From: Denitratisoma oestradiolicum
GTDB taxonomy: Bacteria > Pseudomonadota > Gammaproteobacteria > Burkholderiales > Rhodocyclaceae
DNA length: 64,000 bases
Direction of reading: 5' to 3'
NCBI RefSeq assembly: GCF_902813185.1
Contig: NZ_LR778301.1
Location: forward strand, 3,390,001 to 3,454,000
The translations under genes were made by a program, and so were the position numbers. Under the pieces are notes generated by a model. It saw nothing but the letters and a program-made list of their open reading frames with translations, did not search any database and was not told the origin of the DNA. Position 1 is the first letter of the stretch. Every line of letters starts with the position of its first letter. This document shows, one piece after another, positions 9,795 through 18,786 of the stretch.

Positions 9795-9833
9795 GCCCGC
9801 CTCCTGGCCGGAGGCAGGGCTCTGGATTTTTTC
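9795..9833 (+). terminator. Probable terminator after norD
   Basis: GCCCGCCTCC pairs with GGAGGCAGGGC (9795-9820, one bulge) and a run of six T follows at 9827-9832. The gap between stem and T run makes it a weaker example than the one after norB. Confidence 0.5.
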
Positions 9834-9878
9834 AGGATTCCTGATTAGCCAGCATGGTCAGCCAGCGTCCACGAAACC

Positions 9879-9976
9879 GTCATTCCGGGGCTGCCCGCGA
9901 GGGCAGAACCCGGAATCCAGAGGCGCACGGGTGGATTTTCTGGATTCCGGGTTCCGCTGCGCGGTCCCGGAATGAC
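9879..9976. repeat. Palindromic intergenic repeat, copy R1
   Basis: It opens GTCATTCCGGGG and closes CCCGGAATGAC, with internal GGAATCCAG and CTGGATTCC also paired. It is one of five REP-like copies in the window (others at 10835, 50033, 58081, 62142). Confidence 0.8.
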
Positions 9977-10066
9977 TCGGCTGAGTGTCGGGGCTAATCA
10001 GGTCAGGATTTACGGCCCTTGCACTATCCGTTACCCTGGGCCGGACTTTCTGCCGACGATATTCCG

Positions 10067-10798
10067 ATGACTTCCCTCCCCAGCACCCTCACTGACTTGC
10101 CCTTGCTGTCCGAAACCGAACTGGCCGAACTGGACCGCTTCCTGGCCTCGGACGCCACCCCGGACCAAACCATGATGGTCGATGCCATCGACGGCTATCT
10201 GACCGCCCTGTCCCTGGGTCCGGTGGAAGTACCCACCGAGCGCTGGATGCCGGGCATCTGGGGTGCCGGTGGGGCAGCCGGTCCCCGGTTTCAAGATGCG
10301 GAGCAGGAGCGGCATATCACCGGGCTGATCCTCCGGCACCGAAGTGGCATCGCTGCGGCCCTGGATGCAAATCCCGCAGGCCTCAACCCGATCTTCGATG
10401 CCGTCAGCTATCAGGACAAGGCCCGGGAATATCTGGATGGGGAGATGTGGAGCTATGGCTTCATCCAGGGCATCAGCCTGGCCCGGAGCGCCTGGCAGCC
10501 CCTGTTCGAGGATCAGGAAGCCATGGAGGCCCTGCTGCCGATCTATGTGCTGGGGGCCGACGGCCTGACTCCGGAACAGCGCCTGCTCGGCAATACGCCC
10601 CTCAAGCGCGAAGCCCTGACCCGGCGGATTCCCGTCAGCATCGACGCCCTGTGGCGCTTCTGGCATCCCGGCCACCGGCCCACGGCCAGGCCCGCGCCCA
10701 CGGTGCCCCTGCGCCATGCCGAAGCCCGGGTCGGCCGCAATGACCCCTGTCCCTGCGGCAGCGGCAGGAAATGGAAAAAGTGCTGTGGTGCCCACTGA
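10067..10798 (+). CDS. UPF0149 (YecA/YgfB) family protein with C-terminal SEC-C motif
   Basis: A 243-residue protein. Residues about 15-175 match the helical UPF0149 domain ([21 protein letters not shown]-like GFIQGISLA), and the last 22 residues are a SEC-C zinc-binding motif, [20 protein letters not shown] tails bind zinc and are shared with SecA and other ribosome- or translocon-associated proteins. The function of the YecA-type family is poorly defined. ATG 10067 begins just ahead of the conserved region; a TTG at 10019 would extend it with unrelated sequence. REP-like repeats lie on both sides. Confidence 0.85.
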   Translation: MTSLPSTLTDLPLLSETELAELDRFLASDATPDQTMMVDAIDGYLTALSLGPVEVPTERWMPGIWGAGGAAGPRFQDAEQERHITGLILRHRSGIAAALDANPAGLNPIFDAVSYQDKAREYLDGEMWSYGFIQGISLARSAWQPLFEDQEAMEALLPIYVLGADGLTPEQRLLGNTPLKREALTRRIPVSIDALWRFWHPGHRPTARPAPTVPLRHAEARVGRNDPCPCGSGRKWKKCCGAH

Positions 10799-10834
10799 AG
10801 TGGGCCGCCACCTGCTTGTCCTTGGATTGCCGTC

Positions 10835-10902
10835 CGTCACACCGGCGAAAGCCGGGGTCCAGTGTGTCGATTTTCCTGGATTCCGGCCTTCGCCGGAATG
10901 AC
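10835..10902. repeat. Palindromic intergenic repeat, copy R2
   Basis: It runs from GTCACACCGGCGAAAGCCGG to CCTTCGCCGGAATGAC, nearly the same as copy R5 at 62142. It begins 36 bases after the UPF0149 gene stop. Confidence 0.85.
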
Positions 10903-10938
10903 GCAGGGGATTTGTTCGGTTCTTGTCGAAGGGGCTGT

Positions 10939-10962
10939 CCTGAGCCTGTCGAAGGGCTCAGG
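10939..10962. repeat. Hairpin CCTGAGCC/GGGCTCAGG at the end of the S4 gene
   Basis: CCTGAGCC and GGGCTCAGG surround TGTCGAA, and the upstream TGTCGAAGGGGCT repeats the core. This is the type of GAGCCTGTCGAAGGG intergenic repeat widespread in proteobacteria. It overlaps the last codons and stop of the minus-strand S4 gene and may also act as its terminator. Confidence 0.6.
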
Positions 10963-11179
10963 CCGTGGCAATGATGCGGATTTCCGCATCCCCCAGGCGT
11001 ACCACTTCGCCACCCCGCAGTTTGCGCCCCTTGCGGATCTCGGGCTGGCCATCGACGCTGACCTGACCGCCAGCGATCAGGGCCTTGGCTTCGCCTCCCG
11101 AGCCGGCGAGGCCCTGCAGCTTGAGCAGCACGTGGAGTTCGATGAATTCGCCATGGAGCTGGAAGGTATCGGAGGGCAT
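10958..11179 (-). CDS. Small S4-domain RNA-binding protein (YbcJ-like)
   Basis: A 73-residue protein made almost entirely of an S4 RNA-binding fold: HVLLKLQGLAGSGGEAKALIAGG then QVSVDGQPEIRKGRKLRGGEVV. This matches the YbcJ/RqcP-like small S4 proteins. RNA or ribosome binding follows from the fold; the target is unknown. It is divergent from the YlqF-type GTPase gene, with 107 bases between the starts. Confidence 0.88.
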   Translation of the reverse strand: MPSDTFQLHGEFIELHVLLKLQGLAGSGGEAKALIAGGQVSVDGQPEIRKGRKLRGGEVVRLGDAEIRIIATA

Positions 11180-11286
11180 CGGTAAGCGTTCCGGGTGGTG
11201 GTGATGGGGCGCTGTCAGGGAAAATCCCTGCGGCGGCGTCCCGCCCCATGGATAATACGGGCCTTTCCTTCTCTTCTTACTCCGCC

Positions 11287-12198
11287 ATGCCCGTCCAGTG
11301 GTTTCCCGGACACATGACCTCGGCGCGCAAAAAAGCCGCCGAAACCATGGCCCGCACCGACGTGGTGATCGAGGTGCTCGATGCCCGTCTGCCCGAGGCC
11401 AGCAGCAATCCCATGATCCGGGAGCTGCGCCTGGCCCGCCAGCGGCCCTGCCTCAAGGTCCTCAATAAATCCGACATGGCCGATCCGGTGGCCACCCGCG
11501 CCTGGCTAGATCATTTCAACAGCCAGCCCGGCGTCAAGGCCATCGCCATTTGCTGCAAGAAGGCCGGAGATGTGGCCAAGGTGACGGCCCAGTGCCAGTT
11601 GCTGGCCCCCCACCGGGACGACACCCTGAAACCCCTGCGCATGATGATCATGGGCATTCCCAACGTGGGTAAGTCCACTCTGATGAATGCCCTGCTCAAG
11701 CGCAAGGTGGCCGCGGTGGGCGACCAGCCGGCGGTGACCAAGTCCCAGCAGAGCCTGGATATCAACAACCGCATGAGCCTGACCGACACGCCGGGCATGC
11801 TCTGGCCCAAGATCCAGCACGATAGCGACGGCTACATGCTGGCCGCCAGCCATGCGGTGGGGATCAATGCCGTGATCGAGGAGGAGGTGGCCACCTTTCT
11901 CGCCGCCATCCTGTTGCAGCGCTATCCGGCCCTGCTCCAGGCCCGTTACGGATTCGATCCGGCGGCCATGGATGCGGTGGCGGTGCTGGAGGCCGTGGCC
12001 CGCAAGCGGGGCTGCATCCTCAAGGGCCGCCAGGCCGGTCAACTGGATATGGACAAGGCCTCCATCATCCTGCTCACCGATTACCGCAACGGCACCCTGG
12101 GTCGCATCAGCCTGGAAACCCCGGCCACCCGGACGGTCATGCTGACCGCTGCCCGGTCCGCCGCGACTGCCGACGAAGGGCAGGCGCCGGAAGAATAG
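11287..12198 (+). CDS. YlqF/RbgA-type circularly permuted GTPase
   Basis: A 303-residue GTPase with permuted motif order: G4 NKSD near residue 62 comes before G1 GIPNVGKST near 122 and G3 DTPG near 167. The opening PVQWFPGHM is the family signature, which is why ATG 11287 was preferred to ATG 11248. In other bacteria this family takes part in late 50S ribosome assembly. The stop is separated by 2 bases from the stop of the convergent chemoreceptor gene. Confidence 0.9.
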   Translation: MPVQWFPGHMTSARKKAAETMARTDVVIEVLDARLPEASSNPMIRELRLARQRPCLKVLNKSDMADPVATRAWLDHFNSQPGVKAIAICCKKAGDVAKVTAQCQLLAPHRDDTLKPLRMMIMGIPNVGKSTLMNALLKRKVAAVGDQPAVTKSQQSLDINNRMSLTDTPGMLWPKIQHDSDGYMLAASHAVGINAVIEEEVATFLAAILLQRYPALLQARYGFDPAAMDAVAVLEAVARKRGCILKGRQAGQLDMDKASIILLTDYRNGTLGRISLETPATRTVMLTAARSAATADEGQAPEE

Positions 12199-12200
12199 CG

Positions 12201-13811
12201 TCACACGTTGAACTTGCTGACCGAGGCTTCCATACTGAGGGCGAGATTCTTGAGTTCCTCGGCGGACTGGGCGACCGAGGAAATCACTGTGCTGGTCTCC
12301 TCGGTCATTTGGGCGATGCCTTCGACGTTGCGCGCGATGTCCTGATTGGCCTGGTTCTGCTCGTGCAGGGAAGCCGATATTCCATCGATGGAGGCCAGCA
12401 CCTGATCGACGCCTTGCTCGATTTCGGTCATCGACGATCCCACGCGATGGATCATCGCCACGCCAGCCTGCACTTGTTCGATGTCCTGGGACATCGCTGC
12501 GGCGGCTTCATTGGTGCCGCTGCGCACCGAATCCACGGTGGTCTTGATTTCCATGGTGGCATTGGCCGTGCGTTCGGCCAGCTTGCGCACCTCGTCGGCC
12601 ACCACCGCGAACCCCCGTCCCTGCTCCCCTGCCCGGGCCGCCTCGATGGCCGCATTGAGGGCCAGCAGGTTGGTCTGGTCGGCAATCTCCCGGATCACAT
12701 CGACGATGCTGGCGATTTGCGCGGAGCGTTCGTCGAGGGCGGTCAAGGACGTTGCGGTCTCGGTCACTGCCGCGGCAATGCGGTCCATTTCCGCAACGGC
12801 CAGTCCCACCTCGACGCCCCCCTTGGTTGATAGCTCCCGCGCCGCCTCGCCGCTTTTATGGACACCATTCGCGTTCTCGCTGATGACCGAGATCGATACC
12901 GACATTTCCTCAATGGAGGCCGCCATCGCCGACGATTTGTCGCTCTGGTTGCCCGCTGCGATGGACACCTGTCCGGCCGCCTGGGAAAGGGAGGCCGCCG
13001 CCCGGGTGATGGAACGGGTGGAATCACCAATCTCCCGCACCAGACTGCGCAGGCCCTCCTGCATGTCCCGAATCGCACCCAGCAGGCTCTGTTGTCTTCC
13101 CGCTGGGATGAGCACCGCCTGGGTCAGATCGCCCGCGGCGATGCGCCGGGCAATCTGGGCGGCGTATCCCGGCTCGCCCCCCAGGGTCCGCAGCAGCGCG
13201 GTGTACACGGCCAGGCCGGAACCCATCATCAGCATGCCGACGACTGCGCCCAGCAAGACGCTGTTGCGCTGGGCAGCGACGATTTCCTCCTCGGTTTTGC
13301 TTGCGGAGGCTTCCATGTTCCCGCGCACGGTGTTTTCCAGGATCACGACTTTTTCGGTCAGGCTCTCCGCCTGGGCGTCAAAGCCGTCTCCGGGCTGTTT
13401 CATCAGGGCATTGCCGGCCTCGCGGCCCTGATGAATGTAGGCCTTGGCCATTTGAATACCCAAACTGTGGAATTTTTCCAGGCCGGGTTTGATGGCGCTG
13501 ACCTGATCCGCCAGGGCCGGATTGATCCGCGCCACATTGTCCAGATCCTTGACTGCGGCGTCATAGGCATTCCTGGCATCCTGGAGCCCTTCCTCTTCGC
13601 CTGTCGCCGAAACGTCGGTCAGGTATTGCTGGATCTGCACGATCTCGAAACGGGCCTGCAACATCGCCACCAGAGCGGGCACCGCCACGGCATTCTCGGC
13701 CTTGGAACTGTTCTTGGCACTCTGAAAACCTGTCCAGATGACCAGGCAGAGCAGGCCCAGGACCAGCAGGGTGGCCAGGGTGGACAAGGAAATGAGTCGT
13801 TTGATGGACAT
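12201..13811 (-). CDS. Methyl-accepting chemotaxis protein
   Basis: A 536-residue transducer. It has an N-terminal helix (residues 8-30), a helical periplasmic ligand domain (about 31-185), a second membrane helix (about 187-210), HAMP, and a cytoplasmic signalling domain with the hairpin tip [20 protein letters not shown]. The sensory domain looks like a four-helix bundle with no ligand motif I recognise. It stands alone, without che genes nearby. A perfect 11-bp palindrome lies 36-63 bases upstream of the start. Confidence 0.95.
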   Translation of the reverse strand: MSIKRLISLSTLATLLVLGLLCLVIWTGFQSAKNSSKAENAVAVPALVAMLQARFEIVQIQQYLTDVSATGEEEGLQDARNAYDAAVKDLDNVARINPALADQVSAIKPGLEKFHSLGIQMAKAYIHQGREAGNALMKQPGDGFDAQAESLTEKVVILENTVRGNMEASASKTEEEIVAAQRNSVLLGAVVGMLMMGSGLAVYTALLRTLGGEPGYAAQIARRIAAGDLTQAVLIPAGRQQSLLGAIRDMQEGLRSLVREIGDSTRSITRAAASLSQAAGQVSIAAGNQSDKSSAMAASIEEMSVSISVISENANGVHKSGEAARELSTKGGVEVGLAVAEMDRIAAAVTETATSLTALDERSAQIASIVDVIREIADQTNLLALNAAIEAARAGEQGRGFAVVADEVRKLAERTANATMEIKTTVDSVRSGTNEAAAAMSQDIEQVQAGVAMIHRVGSSMTEIEQGVDQVLASIDGISASLHEQNQANQDIARNVEGIAQMTEETSTVISSVAQSAEELKNLALSMEASVSKFNV

Positions 13812-13846
13812 GGAGGAGGAGACATGGCTACATAAGCAAAACGCTA

Positions 13847-13874
13847 TATTACTTTCGTTATGCCGAAAGTAATA
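13847..13874. promoter_or_regulatory. Perfect palindrome upstream of chemoreceptor gene
   Basis: TATTACTTTCG (13847-13857) and CGAAAGTAATA (13864-13874) are exact reverse complements around TTATGC. The block is AT-rich against a GC-rich background and sits between the stop of the upstream lipoprotein gene and the chemoreceptor start, both on the minus strand. It could be an operator or a weak terminator hairpin; the arm length and lack of a following T run favour an operator. Confidence 0.5.
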
Positions 13875-13899
13875 GGTGATCCGTTCCGGATCGCCGCCG

Positions 13900-14247
13900 T
13901 CAAGGCACGGGCGTATCGCGGGCCTGCTCCCGAACCGCCTGCCGCGCCTTACGCTTTTCGTTCAGGCAGCGGCCCTTTTCTTCCAGCCAATAGACTCCGT
14001 TGCCGACCACCACCACGCTGCCGGAAACCACTGCCGTGGTGGCCGAGACCACCCCGGCCAGTACCAGCAATTCCACGCAGCCGTCGTTGACGCAACGCCC
14101 GAAGAGGCCGACCTGGGTGACTTCCAGGGTCATGTGACGCTGCTGGACACCGCACTCCGGGTCGTAACGGGTGGTGGTCTGGGGCAGATAAATGCAGCCG
14201 GTCAGTAGTGCGGCACCCATCAGCAGCATGGCTGTCCGGGGCGCCAT
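13900..14247 (-). CDS. Predicted lipoprotein of unknown function
   Basis: A 115-residue protein with a lipoprotein signal peptide: a hydrophobic stretch ending in the lipobox LLTGC (Cys18). After it come a Cys-containing stretch ([22 protein letters not shown]), a hydrophobic glycine/valine-rich segment (residues about 60-85), and a charged C-terminus. No family recognised. It starts 4 bases after the TlpA-like gene stop, so the two are probably cotranscribed and both act in the cell envelope. Confidence 0.7.
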   Translation of the reverse strand: MAPRTAMLLMGAALLTGCIYLPQTTTRYDPECGVQQRHMTLEVTQVGLFGRCVNDGCVELLVLAGVVSATTAVVSGSVVVVGNGVYWLEEKGRCLNEKRKARQAVREQARDTPVP

Positions 14248-14251
14248 GGAC

Positions 14252-14755
14252 TCACATCCGGATGCCGAAAGCCTTGCCGATCAGGTCCCGGGACTCTGGG
14301 CTGTCCCAGTCCCGGGCGCCGTAGTACTTGCCCAGCACCTTGCCCTGGGCGTCCACCAGCAGGGTCAGGGGAATGCGGTCGGCCCCCAGCATGTTTTCCA
14401 GCAGAAGCTGCTGGTCGATGAAGTGACTGAAACGGGTGCCGGATTTTTTCATCACGGCCCGGGCGGCCTCGGGGTAGTCGTCGGTGGAAATGCCGATCAC
14501 CGTATAGCGCTTGCCGTCGTGACGGCGGGAGAGCCGCTCCAGGGAGGCCATCTCCTGCCGGCAGGGGGCGCACCAACTGGTCCAGACATTGATGACCAGC
14601 GGCTTGCCGCGGAATTCTGAAAGCTTCCGGGAGGGGCCGGACAGGCCCTGCATGGTTGCGTCCCGCAGGGTGCCGCCGACGGGAACTTCCCCGGGAGTTT
14701 TGGCCAGTGCCAGGCTGGTGGCCACCAGGCAGAGCAGTAACAGGATCGTTTTCAT
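14252..14755 (-). CDS. TlpA/ResA-like periplasmic thioredoxin-fold protein
   Basis: A 167-residue protein with a signal peptide (residues 1-18) and a redoxin domain carrying the CXXC site as WTSWCAPCRQE near residue 62 and the cis-Pro in RIPLTLLVD. TlpA-like proteins reduce disulfides or apocytochrome thiols in the periplasm. The short loop between CXXC and cis-Pro fits the TlpA subclass. It lies downstream of actP on the same strand, but an intrinsic terminator intervenes. Confidence 0.9.
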   Translation of the reverse strand: MKTILLLLCLVATSLALAKTPGEVPVGGTLRDATMQGLSGPSRKLSEFRGKPLVINVWTSWCAPCRQEMASLERLSRRHDGKRYTVIGISTDDYPEAARAVMKKSGTRFSHFIDQQLLLENMLGADRIPLTLLVDAQGKVLGKYYGARDWDSPESRDLIGKAFGIRM

Positions 14756-14809
14756 TCCGGAAGTCTACCAGGCACCCCACTCCGAGCAGTGTCCTCCGGG
14801 CGCACCATG

Positions 14810-14832
14810 AAAAACCCCGCCCGAGGGCGGGG
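14810..14832 (-). terminator. Rho-independent terminator after actP
   Basis: Read on the minus strand: CCCCGCCC, a short loop, GGGCGGGG, then TTTTT. It begins 20 bases after the actP stop. Confidence 0.88.
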
Positions 14833-14851
14833 TTGGCTGGAGCGCCGTGGC

Positions 14852-16558
14852 TCAGTGGGCGGCGGCGGTGTTGGCGCCGATGCCGGTCATGGAGCGGACA
14901 AACTGGGCTTCGAAGGCCAGCTTCTCCTTGGTGGCCTGGCGGCTCTTGTCCGTTACCGAGAACAGCCAGCAGCAGAAGAAGGCCAGGGCCATGGAAAACA
15001 TGGCGGGGTTGCTGTAGGGAATCAGGGGGTCCTTGGACATCTTCAGGGTATCCACCCAGACGCTCTTGGTCATCACGATCAGGGTGACCGAGCTGATCAG
15101 GCCGACAAAGCCACCAACCACTGCGCCCCGGGTGGTGAGGTTCTTCCAGTACATGGAGAGGATCAACACCGGGAAGTTGGCCGAGGCCGCGATGGCAAAG
15201 GCCAGACCCACCATGTAGGCCACGTTCTGCTTCTCGAAGACGATGCCCAGCATGATGGCGATCACCCCCAGACAGACTGTGGCGATCTTGGAGACGCGGA
15301 TCTCGTCCTGCTCGTTGGCACGGCCCCGGGCGAAGACGTTGGCGTAGAGGTCGTGGGACACGGCGGAGGCGCCCGAGAGGGTCAGCCCCGCCACCACGGC
15401 CAGGATGGTGGCGAAGGCCACGGCCGAGATGAAGCCGAGGAACATGTTGCCGCCGACCGCGTGAGCCAGATGCACCGCCGCCATGTTGTTGCCGCCCTTC
15501 AGTTCCAGCTTGCCGGAGAGGGCCATCTTCGCCGCATCCAGATATTCAGGATTGGTGGAGACGAAGAGGATCGCACCGAAGCCGATGATGAAGGTCAGTA
15601 TGTAGAAGTAGCCGATGAAGCCCGTGGCGTAGAACACCGACTTGCGGGCTTCCTTGGCGTTCTGCACCGTGAAGAAGCGCATCAGGATATGGGGCAGGCC
15701 GGCGGTGCCGAACATCAGGGCCAGGCCCAGGGATACGGCATCGATCGGGTCCTTGATCAGGGAGCCCGGGCCCATGATGACCTTGCCATCCGCCACATTG
15801 TTGGCGTCCTGGAATACTTCCACCGCCTTGGTAAACATCATCTCGGGCGACAGGCCGTTCTGCCACAGCACGGCGCCGGCCATGAAGGTTGCACCGGCCA
15901 GCAGCATCACCGCCTTGATCACCTGCACCCAGGTGGTGGCCAGCATGCCGCCGAAGAGCACATAGGACACCATCAGCACGCCCACCACGACCTCGGCCAC
16001 GACATAGTCCAGGCCGAACAGCAGCTTGATCAACTGGCCCGCGCCCACCATCTGGGCGATCAGGTAGAAGGCCACCACCACCAGGGTGCCGGTGGCCGCC
16101 ATGGAGCGTACCGGCGTCTGGGAAAGACGGAAGGAGGCCACGTCGGCATAGGTGTATTTACCCAGGTTGCGCAGCCGCTCCGCGATCAGGAAGGTGATGA
16201 TGGGCCAGCCCACCAGCCAGCCGATGGAATACAGCAGGCCATCGTAGCCCTTGGCGAAGACCATGGAGGAAATACCCAGGAAGGAGGCCGCCGACATGTA
16301 GTCGCCGGCGATGGCCAGGCCATTCTGGAAGCCGGTGATGCCGCCGCCGGCCGCATAGAAGTCCGCCGCCGACTTGGTGCGGGCGGCAGCCCACTTGGTG
16401 ATGGCCAGGGTGAAGGCGACGAAGATGCCGAACATGGCAATGGCGGGCCAGTTGGTGGCCTGTTGCTGGGCCTGGCCCAGATCGCCGCCAGCGGCCAGGG
16501 CCGCGCCGGAAAGTAGCAGGGCCAGGAGCGGGGCGGATTTGAGGATGGACGGTTTCAT
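14852..16558 (-). CDS. actP: Cation/acetate symporter (SSS family)
   Basis: A 568-residue permease with a signal-like N-terminus (residues 1-22) and about 13 membrane segments. It has strong ActP features: [36 protein letters not shown], and [15 protein letters not shown]. ActP takes up acetate and related short carboxylates with a cation. Its start overlaps the end of the DUF485 gene by 4 bases, the conserved yjcH-actP arrangement. Confidence 0.95.
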   Translation of the reverse strand: MKPSILKSAPLLALLLSGAALAAGGDLGQAQQQATNWPAIAMFGIFVAFTLAITKWAAARTKSAADFYAAGGGITGFQNGLAIAGDYMSAASFLGISSMVFAKGYDGLLYSIGWLVGWPIITFLIAERLRNLGKYTYADVASFRLSQTPVRSMAATGTLVVVAFYLIAQMVGAGQLIKLLFGLDYVVAEVVVGVLMVSYVLFGGMLATTWVQVIKAVMLLAGATFMAGAVLWQNGLSPEMMFTKAVEVFQDANNVADGKVIMGPGSLIKDPIDAVSLGLALMFGTAGLPHILMRFFTVQNAKEARKSVFYATGFIGYFYILTFIIGFGAILFVSTNPEYLDAAKMALSGKLELKGGNNMAAVHLAHAVGGNMFLGFISAVAFATILAVVAGLTLSGASAVSHDLYANVFARGRANEQDEIRVSKIATVCLGVIAIMLGIVFEKQNVAYMVGLAFAIAASANFPVLILSMYWKNLTTRGAVVGGFVGLISSVTLIVMTKSVWVDTLKMSKDPLIPYSNPAMFSMALAFFCCWLFSVTDKSRQATKEKLAFEAQFVRSMTGIGANTAAAH

Positions 16559-16863
16559 TTGGAGGCCCTTTCCACAACGTCATGGGTCAGATCGTCGAAC
16601 TCGCTGTTGGCGCGAAAGACGTAGATGCCGGTGAGCACAAAGGCGCTGAGAATCACGCCGATGCCCAGCGGGATGCCGACAGTGGTGAGCCCGCCGGACA
16701 GGGACTGCCGAAGCACACCGGGGGCCAGGGCCACCAGCAGGACGAAGCCGAAATAGATGAACAGCATCAGTCCCGCCAGGGTCCAGCTCAGGCGGCGCTT
16801 CTTGTGGACCAACTCCTGGAATTGCGGGTCCGCCTGGACCCGTTGGGCAAGTTCCTGCCTCAT
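16555..16863 (-). CDS. yjcH: DUF485 membrane protein (YjcH-like)
   Basis: A 102-residue protein with two hydrophobic helices (residues about 28-50 and 62-85) and the DUF485 pattern [17 protein letters not shown]. It is nearly always encoded directly before actP and is presumed to assist the permease. The ATG has a good upstream GGAGGAG. No other gene precedes it on this strand for more than 900 bases. Confidence 0.92.
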   Translation of the reverse strand: MRQELAQRVQADPQFQELVHKKRRLSWTLAGLMLFIYFGFVLLVALAPGVLRQSLSGGLTTVGIPLGIGVILSAFVLTGIYVFRANSEFDDLTHDVVERASK

Positions 16864-17256
16864 GATGTCTCCTCCTCCGTAATGATTGGTTTAGTCGAAA
16901 CCCGGAGGCCGGAAGTGCCATCGGGCTGACGATCCTCATTCCGTTCCAAGGCACCGGCAGGTGCTTTTTCAGGAATGCGTGATGGCATCGTAGGAGCGAT
17001 GCCTTACCCGAGGCTTACAGATTAGAAATTATGAAGACCCGCTCGTGGCCAGGGATTTGGCGGGGGTGGGACGGATCGTGAAATACGGATGGAGTAAGCT
17101 GACCGTAAGAAAATATCGCTACAGTCCTGCCCGCTGTTCTCCTTTACGGTCTTGGGAGTCGGGTGGATTCCGCAACGGAATCCTAACCGCTCGGGAGGCG
17201 ACCGACCCCCTGCGAGGTCGCCTCCCACCGTCTTTTCTTTTTATGTGTTGTGGACT
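16864..17256. other. Gene-free region upstream of yjcH with several stem-loops
   Basis: No gene was recognised. Visible dyads: CATTCC/GGAATG around 16938-16976 enclosing GCACC-GGCA-GGTGC-TTTTT (16951-16969); GGCATCG/CGATGCC at 16984-17003; GACCGTAA near 17100 pairing with TTACGGTC ending near 17152; GGATTCCG/CGGAATCC at 17165-17183; and the terminator-like stem at 17193-17226. The yjcH promoter should lie in the first part. The later part could encode a small structured RNA, but no known RNA family was recognised. Confidence 0.45.
17193..17240 (+). terminator. Terminator-like hairpin next to cytochrome cassette
   Basis: GGGAGGCGACC (17193-17203) and GGTCGCCTCCC (17216-17226) form an 11-bp stem, followed shortly by TCTTTTCTTTTT. 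No plus-strand gene lies upstream for it to serve, so it may end an untranslated RNA starting before 17100. Confidence 0.55.
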
Positions 17257-17514
17257 TGCCGGAACTCGCCCCGGCGGGCGAGGGGCGATGCCCTCGCCCA
17301 TGGCCCATAAAGCGCACCCCCACCTATCCTCCCCCGCCAAGCGGGGGAGGTAACCAGTCACCCCGCCCTTGGGGCGGGGATGGGGATGGGGGTGGGCACT
17401 TCGATTGCACCCGTGTGATGGCTTGCCATCACACCCTGCTGCCCCGGCCTGACTGCGTCAGGCTCCCCTCCCTCCACAAGCCCCGCCGGGCCGAGAGAAA
17501 GGCGGAGCCGTGCG
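17257..17514 (+). repeat. Left inverted-repeat arm of cytochrome cassette
   Basis: About 258 bases that recur in reverse complement at 18787-19112. Shared blocks include ACTCGCCCCGGCGGGCGAGG, CACCCCCACCTATCCTCCCC, GGTAACCAGTCACCCCGCCC, the perfect palindrome GTGTGATGGC-TT-GCCATCACAC (17413-17434), CCTCCCTCCACAAGCCCCGC and AGAAAGGCGGAGCCGTGCG. Only small indels separate the arms apart from about 75 extra bases in the right arm. Confidence 0.9.
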
Positions 17515-17597
17515 ACGATATGGAAGAAAAGCATCCCGCATCGCCACCCCAAGAGTTGCCATAGACATTGCTCCACACCGTGGACCAGGATATTCTC

Positions 17598-17649
17598 TTG
17601 ACATGCAGGGGCACCCAAAAAAACGCCTCATGAACATCATGCCCCTGCA
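17598..17649 (+). promoter_or_regulatory. Possible promoter element and inverted repeat upstream of cytochrome gene
   Basis: TTGACA at 17598-17603 abuts TGCAGGGGCA (17604-17613), which pairs exactly with TGCCCCTGCA (17640-17649). A convincing -10 was not identified. The repeat could be an operator or a leader hairpin for the cytochrome gene 140 bases downstream. Confidence 0.35.
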
Positions 17650-17788
17650 ACGAACGGGCACAAAGCCAGATATGGGGAAGTCGAATGGGACGCATGGCAT
17701 TGGGGACCCCGACAACTTCACACTAGACGTCTTGCCATCGTGTCATTCAACCGGAACGAATCGCCCTTGAAAACATAGGAGGCCCTCT

Positions 17789-18769
17789 ATGAAAAGGCAA
17801 CAATGGGTAAAGGCTTTGGTGTTGGCGGTGATAGTGCTTGTCCCAACCTTTTATTACGTCGCGATTCCGGCCTTTGTGCGATCACAGACGTCACAGGGCA
17901 CCAGTACATACTTTGTCAGGGGTCACGAGTCCGTTAAAGGGGCGGAATCCTGCAAAACTTGCCATCCTCGACACTACGAGCAGTGGAGCCGGTCGCTCCA
18001 TGCCAAGGCATACACCTCAGTACACTTTGCGCAGCGTGCCGAGGAGTTGAGCTGGGGAATGCCAACTGAACAATGCGTCTTCTGCCATGCGCCACTCGCG
18101 GCACAAGGAGTCCCAATGGAGGAAAGCATTACCTGCGAAGTCTGCCATGGTCCTGGATTGACGCAAGCGGTTGTACGTGACGTGTGCAAAGGCTGCCATG
18201 GCCAGCCTCTGGGCGAGACAGAACCGGAGCCATCGGCCATCATGCAGAGCACGCCGCTAGAGTTCGAGCGCAGTGTCGCCAAGCGTGACGGGCAAACGTG
18301 CCCGGATTGTCATATGCCCAAGCAGGGCGGTATGAGCTTCCATGGTTCCAAGAGTTCGCGCGTTGCGCCAGAGTCCTATAAGGGGGTGGTACGCGTCGAG
18401 AACATTGAACGAAGGAGCTCTCAGATCGTGGTGACGGTCAAGAATAACGTCACAGGCCATTGGCTTCCGACAGGTGCCGCGACAAACGTGATCTTCCTGG
18501 AAGTGGTTGGATACGACGCCAAAGGACAGGTGGCCTATCAAAACGAGCATCGCTTCGAAAAGAGCGTCTTCTCTTTCCGCAAAATGCCCATGGCGGTCAC
18601 CGGTGACACACGACTAAAAGATAACGAAAAGCGGGAAGTAACGTTCGATGTCCCCATGTCCGTAGTCCGCATAAGTGCGACCCTAACGATCAAGCCTCGC
18701 CTATTGAGCGGAGAAGCCGTTGAATTCGTGATTGACCATAGAGATACAGCAATCGGGTTAGCAGGGTGA
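17789..18769 (+). CDS. Membrane-anchored pentaheme cytochrome c (c554-like)
   Basis: A 326-residue protein with an N-terminal signal-anchor (residues about 8-30) and five CXXCH motifs: CKTCH, CVFCH, CEVCH, CKGCH and CPDCH, all between residues about 55 and 175. The YEQWSRSLHAKAY segment is typical of cytochrome c554-like multiheme proteins. The C-terminal 140 residues contain GHWLPTGAATNVIFLEV, a heme-free beta-rich domain seen in many such proteins. A periplasmic electron-transfer role is clear from the hemes; partner and substrate are unknown. AGGAGG lies just upstream of the ATG. Codon use is less GC-biased than in its neighbours, and the gene sits alone between inverted repeats, consistent with transfer. 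Confidence 0.88.
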   Translation: MKRQQWVKALVLAVIVLVPTFYYVAIPAFVRSQTSQGTSTYFVRGHESVKGAESCKTCHPRHYEQWSRSLHAKAYTSVHFAQRAEELSWGMPTEQCVFCHAPLAAQGVPMEESITCEVCHGPGLTQAVVRDVCKGCHGQPLGETEPEPSAIMQSTPLEFERSVAKRDGQTCPDCHMPKQGGMSFHGSKSSRVAPESYKGVVRVENIERRSSQIVVTVKNNVTGHWLPTGAATNVIFLEVVGYDAKGQVAYQNEHRFEKSVFSFRKMPMAVTGDTRLKDNEKREVTFDVPMSVVRISATLTIKPRLLSGEAVEFVIDHRDTAIGLAG

Positions 18770-18786
18770 ATTGATTATTCCCTCAG

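Noticed and set aside
17631..17770. 46-codon open frame just before the pentaheme cytochrome gene
   Set aside because: No ribosome site, no conserved pattern, and it overlaps the inverted repeat at 17640; composition is not gene-like.
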